Assembly: GCA_037388505.1 (NCBI GenBank)
Contig: JARRKC010000006.1
Location: 1 to 64,000, forward strand
Length of the DNA stretch: 64,000 bases
DNA from: JARRKC01 sp037388505
Lineage (GTDB): Bacteria > Acidobacteriota > UBA6911 > RPQK01 > JAPXNP01
Direction: 5' to 3'
Positions 59,388 through 64,000 of this stretch are shown one piece after another. The notes beneath the pieces are model-generated. The model saw only the letters and a list, made by a program, of their open reading frames with translations. It searched no databases and was not told the DNA's origin. Both the position numbers and the translations under genes were made by a program. Position 1 is the stretch's first letter, and every line of letters starts with the position of its first letter.

Positions 59388-59658
59388 GAAGGCCCTGGTC
59401 CAGCATCTCACCGAGGATTCTCGGGACTTCATGGTCACAATCGAAGGATCCCTCGGGAACGGCTTCCTTGAGCTCCTGCACGATCTCGCTGACCGAAGTC
59501 TTGCCGTCGCACAAATCGAACACGGCAGCAGCGGCAAGGTTGAGGATGTGGACGCGGTCGGCGCCACAATCATAGAGAATCAACTGGTCGTCGACCACCT
59601 CCTCGACGACACCCTCAGGGACAGAGGGCATCCAAGCTTGCTCTTTACCGATCGCCAT
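59380..59658 (-). CDS. PqqD-family peptide-binding protein
   Basis: The 92-residue protein has the PqqD fold: VVEEVVDDQLILYDCGADRVHILNLAAAAVFDLCDGKTSVSEIVQEL. This RiPP-recognition fold binds leader peptides of modified peptides and delivers them to tailoring enzymes. It sits between the candidate peptide and the HprK-like kinase, as expected for a recognition subunit. Confidence 0.85.
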   Translation of the reverse strand: MAIGKEQAWMPSVPEGVVEEVVDDQLILYDCGADRVHILNLAAAAVFDLCDGKTSVSEIVQELKEAVPEGSFDCDHEVPRILGEMLDQGLLE

Positions 59659-59694
59659 ATCGCCGCGACGTTCGTAGCTCGAGGAACCGAATTG

Positions 59695-59868
59695 CTAGTC
59701 CGGAACAGGAGTCGGACCAGGCGTCGCTGTCGGAGTCGGTCCTCCGGACTGCGCCACCACTTTGCGGTCCGATAACGTCACCAGCAGGGGGGCGGAAAGG
59801 CCCACACCGATAGCGAGCCGCTTCACAAACCGCCGCCGATCTTTGCTCTCTCCGTCTTGATTCATCAT
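59695..59868 (-). CDS. Short Tat-leader peptide with Thr/Pro-rich tail (candidate substrate)
   Basis: From ATG 59868 the 57-residue product contains KDRRRFVKRLAIGVGLSAP, a twin-arginine type signal (RRxFxK) with hydrophobic core. After KVVAQSG comes a tail GGPTPTATPGPTPVPD, a Thr/Pro-rich segment like typical O-glycosylation regions. Longer versions from GTG 59889 are possible. It is the first gene of the run and lies 36 bases upstream of the PqqD-like gene. I read it as the exported substrate of the neighbouring enzymes; this is inference. Confidence 0.68.
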   Translation of the reverse strand: MMNQDGESKDRRRFVKRLAIGVGLSAPLLVTLSDRKVVAQSGGPTPTATPGPTPVPD

Positions 59869-60035
59869 AGGCTTCAGCTGCTGCAACACTGTGTAGCATA
59901 GGTACTTCTGGGCGTCAATCCCAATTCGTCATTGCCATTCAAAAAGATGCAGGGATCATCGCGCCCTCGGAACTGCGTCGAAGACTCTGTTCGCTGCTTC
60001 TGGAAACGCAGGTATGTGGAAGCTAAACTGAGGCT

Positions 60036-61175
60036 GTGAAGCTCCACCAGCCTTCGGAGCAGGACGCCGCCATGCTGCTGGCCCTCCTGACCGGCCGAGC
60101 CTCCTTTTCAGACGATATTGACTGGTGGGGGGTTCTCAAAACGGCGGAGTTGCACCGGATGCTGCTCCCTCTACGCGCGCGACTCGAGAAGTGGCCCGAC
60201 TTGCCGGTTCCGGCGAGCGCACGGCAGGAACTGGATCACTCCTTCTGGGCTTGGGCAGTCAAGCGGCGCGCCTGTCTCGAACTGCTATGGCGCATCGGAT
60301 CGATTGCCTCTGAGAACCGCGTACCGCTCCTTCTCCTCAAAGGGCCCTATATTGCCGAACGCCTGCATGAATCGCCTCGCTCCCGACCCTTCCGCGATCT
60401 CGATCTCATGGTCGAAGAATCGTCATTCGATCTCCTGGTGAGACGGCTCGTCGAGGCCGGATTCGGGTTTGCGTCGAGTCCATTCGAGGGGCTTCCGAGC
60501 GAGGTCCTGCGTCGCTGGGAACTGCCCATTACACTGGTCCCGCGAACTGCTCCGGGTCTCGAAGTCGATCTCCACATGAACATCACCCACCGCCTCGAGC
60601 CGTACCGGGTGTCTCCGGAAGAGATCTGGAAGAAGGCGGAACCGTGGGGGATGGGACTGCTTCGCCTCTCTGACGATGATTTTCTCCTGTTTCTTTTCAT
60701 TCACAGCCTCAAACACGGATATTTCAGCCTCCTTTCGTTCTATGATCTCCATTTGGCGGCTCAGGACCCTCTGCTGGCCGGACGGTTCAGGTGTGTTCTC
60801 GAACGCGCCGAACGAGAGGGATTTGGTTCCCTGGTTCGTGTCTCGGCCGAATTGGGGCAACGGCTGTTTGGAACGACCTGGCCGCATTGCAGACCGGTTT
60901 CTCGAAAGGAACGCTTGGCTGCTGGACTGCTCGAGGCGCGTGTTCGTCTGGGCCGCCCCTGGATCTCCGAGCGATTCCAGTTGCTCCTCACGGCCGGCCT
61001 GTTGGTGAATTCGGTTTGTCGTCTGTGGCAGTACTGGAGACGGAGTCTCTTCAGGCCCCTGGCTACGATTCCACCGCGAAGGCACGCGGCGAGCCCCTGG
61101 TCGAATCCCTGGGCAAGCAGTGTTCGCCTCATCCGCTGGATACGCAACAATGCGTATTCTGGTCCTCCCTCTTGA
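60036..61175 (+). CDS. Nucleotidyltransferase family protein (NTP_transf_5 type)
   Basis: The 379-residue protein has the large nucleotidyltransferase pattern: LLLLKGPYIAERL (Lys102), RPFRDLDLMVE (Asp121 and Asp123) and a third acidic position in LEVDLHMN. Members are found with PqqD and HprK-like kinases and in some lasso-peptide clusters, where they act on modified peptides. It is divergent from the candidate peptide gene, across about 170 bp. GTG start; GAGG lies very close to it. Confidence 0.82.
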   Translation: MKLHQPSEQDAAMLLALLTGRASFSDDIDWWGVLKTAELHRMLLPLRARLEKWPDLPVPASARQELDHSFWAWAVKRRACLELLWRIGSIASENRVPLLLLKGPYIAERLHESPRSRPFRDLDLMVEESSFDLLVRRLVEAGFGFASSPFEGLPSEVLRRWELPITLVPRTAPGLEVDLHMNITHRLEPYRVSPEEIWKKAEPWGMGLLRLSDDDFLLFLFIHSLKHGYFSLLSFYDLHLAAQDPLLAGRFRCVLERAEREGFGSLVRVSAELGQRLFGTTWPHCRPVSRKERLAAGLLEARVRLGRPWISERFQLLLTAGLLVNSVCRLWQYWRRSLFRPLATIPPRRHAASPWSNPWASSVRLIRWIRNNAYSGPPS

Positions 61176-61211
61176 CCCCTGGTATCATGCCGTGAGTTCA
61201 CAGGAGGAAAC

Positions 61212-62468
61212 ATGCCCAAGTCTTCGAATCCAGTCGGCCGCCGTGAGTTCATGAAATCATCCGCTGCCCTTACGAGTGGGTTGCTGCTGGTCAAACCGGA
61301 AACCGCATTCGGTAGTAACGCCAATTCCAGGCTCGATGTTGCTCTGCTCGGCTGCGGCGGCCGGGGCAACGCTGTCGCCGAAGATTTCGTCAAAAACACC
61401 AACGTCCAGGTCGTCGTCCTGGGAGATCTGTTTCAGGACCAGTTGGACGCCACGGAACAGCGATTCAATCCTCTCCAGGACGGGATGGGACGGAGTAAGG
61501 TCAAGAAGCGGTTCGTGGGGCCGACCGCTTATCAGGAGGTTGCCGGCAGCAAGGCCGACATCGTGATCATCGCCACTCCCCCGTACTTCCACCCGCAGCA
61601 TCTACGGGCTGTGCTCGATGGGGGGCATCATGTCTATCTGGAGAAGCCCGTCTCGACCCACGTTCGGGGATGCATGGAGGTTGCGTCGCTGGCGGCGGCC
61701 GCCGAGGGCAAGGCTTCCGTCGACGTCGGATTTCAGATCCGCTACGGCAGTCAATTCGTGCAGCAGACCCGACGCCTGCACGAAGGCGCAATCGGCGACA
61801 TCGCCCTGGTGCATGGTTTCTACTTTGCGGGAGATCTGCCCCGTCGCGGCAATGCGTCGATGAGCTCGGCCGAAAGGAAGATCCGCAACTGGGTCTTCGA
61901 TCGGGTTCTGGGCGGCGACATCATCGTCGAGCAGAATATCCACATCCTCGATTCCTTCAATTGGATTCTCGGGTCCCACCCCCTCCGCGTTCGAGCTTCG
62001 GCTGATCGCAAAGTCCGGAAAGACATCGGAGACGTATCGGACGAATACACCGTAACTCTGTTCTATCCCGACGATGTCCGGGCCAGTTTCGCCTCCACGC
62101 AGTTTTTGCCGCTCTGGGGCACTGTGGGCTGGCGCTGCTTCGGTCCCAAAGGCTTCTCGGAAGCGTTCTACAGCGGAGGCCTGGTGATCAAGGGCGAGAA
62201 CCCCTGGGAGCCGACTGCTGGAACGACAGCAGGCGAGAAGCGACCCGAAGTCGACCCTCTCGGCGATGCCACACCGCTGAAGGTCAAGGCGTTCGTCCAG
62301 AGTATCATCGACCGGAACTACCACAATCAGCTCAAACAGGGCGCCGAGAGCACGCTGACGGCGATCCTTTGCAGGCAGTCGGCCTACGAAGACAAGGAGA
62401 TAACGTGGGGCGAACTGTTGGCGTCGGATCAGCACTGGGAGACCGACGTGGATATCACGCGGCTGTGA
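61212..62468 (+). CDS. Tat-exported Gfo/Idh/MocA oxidoreductase
   Basis: The 418-residue protein starts with a Tat signal (GRREFMKSSAALTSGLLL). An NAD(P)-binding domain follows (DVALLGCGGRGNAV, HHVYLEKPVSTHV with the conserved EKP Lys), then the larger substrate domain (VGFQIRYGSQFVQQTRRLHEG, GGDIIVEQNIHILDSFNWILG). This is a family of secreted sugar-type dehydrogenases common in Planctomycetes and Acidobacteria. AGGAGG precedes the ATG. The substrate is unknown. Confidence 0.9.
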   Translation: MPKSSNPVGRREFMKSSAALTSGLLLVKPETAFGSNANSRLDVALLGCGGRGNAVAEDFVKNTNVQVVVLGDLFQDQLDATEQRFNPLQDGMGRSKVKKRFVGPTAYQEVAGSKADIVIIATPPYFHPQHLRAVLDGGHHVYLEKPVSTHVRGCMEVASLAAAAEGKASVDVGFQIRYGSQFVQQTRRLHEGAIGDIALVHGFYFAGDLPRRGNASMSSAERKIRNWVFDRVLGGDIIVEQNIHILDSFNWILGSHPLRVRASADRKVRKDIGDVSDEYTVTLFYPDDVRASFASTQFLPLWGTVGWRCFGPKGFSEAFYSGGLVIKGENPWEPTAGTTAGEKRPEVDPLGDATPLKVKAFVQSIIDRNYHNQLKQGAESTLTAILCRQSAYEDKEITWGELLASDQHWETDVDITRL

Positions 62469-62486
62469 GAGCACAGGTGTCGATGC

Positions 62487-64000
62487 TCACCGCTGTTCGA
62501 GCAGATCAGATCTGTCGATCTGCTCGCCCTTGAAGATCACGGTGGAGATCCGCTCCAGGGCCTCGATGTGGGAGGTTGGATCACCGTTGACCAACACGAG
62601 ATCCGCGTCATAGCCCGGCTCAACCAGGCCGATGCGGTCGCCTGCTCCCAGCACTTGTGCCGCCTTCGAGGTCGCTGCCTGGAGAACGGCCGCCGGTGGG
62701 ATCCCTGCTTTCACCCAACGCTGCAGTTCGAGATGAAGGCTGGGACCAGGAATCAGCAGCGGGCGGCCTGCCTGGCTGCCTGGAACCAGGACGACTCCTT
62801 TCTTCCAGGCCTCGCTCAGCAACGCCGCCGCCGTTTTCACGACGTTTGGTGCCATCCCGGGATCCAACTCCGAGGGCACCAGCCGATCGTTTTCGACCTC
62901 CCCCTTCAGATAGTCCAGTTCCTCAGGGCCGGTCACTTGCTGCACGAGCGAGTGTTCCAGTGTTTCAGAATCGTGGTTTACCAGCTCCAGTACCACTTCG
63001 GGCCAGCCCTGGGACACGGAGAGGATCGCCGAGCGCCTGGAGATGCTGGACAACTGGGCTTCAGTAAATGGCTGGCGGGCATAGGGGTAGACGAGCTCCT
63101 CCAGGCCGACTTCCAACGCCGGATCCACGCTGCCGGCCCCTTCAAGGATCCCCAGCAGATGCGCATTCTGCTGCCGCCCACGGTTGGCCATGGCACGGAG
63201 CATCGCCAGGAAGGGCGGGTGTGGCCGAGCTGGAACCTGAAACAGAAGACAATCGGCAGCCTCGGTTGGACCAGCGCTTCCTCCCATGAAACTCGATCCT
63301 TCCCCGAGGCCGCCTGCCCGACCGGCCGGAGACACCATGAAGATCTCCGAACCGAGGAATTCCCCCGTGTCGACGGCTTCCCCCAGCCCGGCTTGAAGCT
63401 CGACCGGGACATCTACGGCCCGAACGGCCGTCACACCGCAATAGAGCATGCGGCTCAGAGCCTGCCGAATCACGCGCCGTGGGTCCGTACTTTGGTGGGG
63501 CAGTTGGTTGCTGGTCGAGGCCACATAGGCGAAAGTATCGATCAGCCCCGGAAGAAGTGTCTTCCCGGAGGCCGAGATGACGGTGGAGGCCGACGTTCCG
63601 GGAGACTCGCCCTGCGTGTATACCCGACGGATCCGGCCATTCCTGACGAGGACCGAGCCCCGCTCGATGACTCTTCCGTCGCCCACGAAGATCCGTGCGT
63701 CCAGGATGAGAATGCTTTCACTGCGCTGGAGCTGCCGGTACAGCATGTGCGCCTTCTTCAACTCGTTCTGCGAGTAGATCTGCAGTGTTCCCAGCAACAG
63801 AAACGGGGCCAGAACCGCCAGCACCCAGGCCTTGGCGGAATTGGGGACCTTCTCCTGCTTTTCCCATCGAAAGAGCTTTGCCGAAAGGAACAGGCCGAGC
63901 AGCACCGTCATGGTCAGGGCGAGAACGGGCACCGCGCTCTCCGCGAGAGATTCGTTGCTCAGAAACACGCCCTGAAGGCCGCTGACGAGATAGGTCGCCG
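62487..64000 (-). CDS. ABC-2 permease fused to degenerate amidohydrolase, cut by the right edge
   Basis: The reading frame is open to the window end. The first visible residues (ATYLVSGLQGVFLSNESL, then a helix ALTMTVLLGLFLSAKLFRWEKQEKV) match the C-terminal part of ABC-2 permeases. After another helix comes an amidohydrolase-type domain: ILILDARIFVGDGRVIERGSVL, TLLPGLID, GDPTSHIEALERISTVIFKG. The expected metal ligands are absent: HxH after GLID reads FAY, the later His is Tyr and the TDAG Asp is Gln. The visible part is at least 504 residues; the true N terminus lies outside. Confidence 0.8.
   Translation of the reverse strand, partial: ATYLVSGLQGVFLSNESLAESAVPVLALTMTVLLGLFLSAKLFRWEKQEKVPNSAKAWVLAVLAPFLLLGTLQIYSQNELKKAHMLYRQLQRSESILILDARIFVGDGRVIERGSVLVRNGRIRRVYTQGESPGTSASTVISASGKTLLPGLIDTFAYVASTSNQLPHQSTDPRRVIRQALSRMLYCGVTAVRAVDVPVELQAGLGEAVDTGEFLGSEIFMVSPAGRAGGLGEGSSFMGGSAGPTEAADCLLFQVPARPHPPFLAMLRAMANRGRQQNAHLLGILEGAGSVDPALEVGLEELVYPYARQPFTEAQLSSISRRSAILSVSQGWPEVVLELVNHDSETLEHSLVQQVTGPEELDYLKGEVENDRLVPSELDPGMAPNVVKTAAALLSEAWKKGVVLVPGSQAGRPLLIPGPSLHLELQRWVKAGIPPAAVLQAATSKAAQVLGAGDRIGLVEPGYDADLVLVNGDPTSHIEALERISTVIFKGEQIDRSDLLEQR

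Noticed and set aside
59380..61175. Classical lasso-peptide cluster
   Set aside because: No asparagine-synthetase-like cyclase or transglutaminase-like protease is present, and the short peptide has a Tat signal and TP-rich tail, not a lasso-type core.

Overview
This window comes from a GC-rich bacterial chromosome with dense genes and many 4-bp stop/start overlaps. The family content points to an Acidobacteriota-like organism: a DUF1080 lipoprotein, a DUF2961/GH172 protein, a Tat-exported Gfo/Idh/MocA protein, a DUF4398 lipoprotein, an ABC-permease/amidohydrolase fusion and YYY/Agl23 membrane proteins. This placement is an inference from gene families; there is no rRNA or phylogenetic marker to fix it. 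No complete tRNA, rRNA, CRISPR array or intact insertion sequence was seen.

Layout. 0-1 kb: the 5' part of a secreted-protein gene, then a frameshifted tyrosine-recombinase remnant beside the 3' half of a tRNA-Leu, the scar of an integrated element. 1-5 kb: a Phd/VapC-type toxin-antitoxin pair, a DJ-1/PfpI protein with an HSL-type esterase, and a convergent PLP decarboxylase. 5-14 kb: an EAL/HDOD protein, a VOC protein with a Cys-rich partner, secreted NTF2-like and TPR proteins, a NodIJ-like ABC exporter, an FmdB zinc ribbon, a degenerate polysaccharide deacetylase and a DUF1080 lipoprotein. 14-20 kb: a three-domain acyl-activating/ACP/acyltransferase fusion, CnoX-like thioredoxin-TPR, PilZ, and a penicillin-binding protein. 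20-26 kb: minus-strand genes modA, modB and modC, downstream of two L,D-transpeptidases and a DUF4398 lipoprotein. 26-34 kb: 6-phosphogluconolactonase, RfbD, CorA, and an operon of CapK-like ligase, ACP, AMP ligase and LpxL-like acyltransferase. 34-44 kb: a catalytically degenerate beta-lactamase-fold membrane protein, a pentapeptide-repeat protein, a SAP/Rho_N-like protein with phosphofructokinase, an APH-like kinase, a HAD hydrolase, and a sigma-54 activator gene convergent with a small gene that has its own -24/-12 promoter. 44-48 kb: an NSS transporter with a tiny single-TM protein gene on each side, a HAD phosphatase and a GH172-type protein.

48.9-61 kb is the most unusual part. A GT39-like and a GT2 gene converge on a minus-strand run in which a short Tat-leader peptide with a Thr/Pro-rich tail is followed by PqqD-like, HprK-like, YYY, Agl23-like and YYY genes, almost all overlapping. 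A nucleotidyltransferase gene is divergent from the peptide. I read this as a candidate system that modifies a small exported peptide. The window ends in a Tat-exported oxidoreductase and an ABC-permease/amidohydrolase fusion that has lost its metal ligands and runs off the right edge.

A recurring theme is families whose catalytic residues are replaced: the deacetylase at 12.2 kb, the beta-lactamase fold at 34.4 kb, the LpxL-like protein at 33.2 kb and the amidohydrolase at 62.5 kb.
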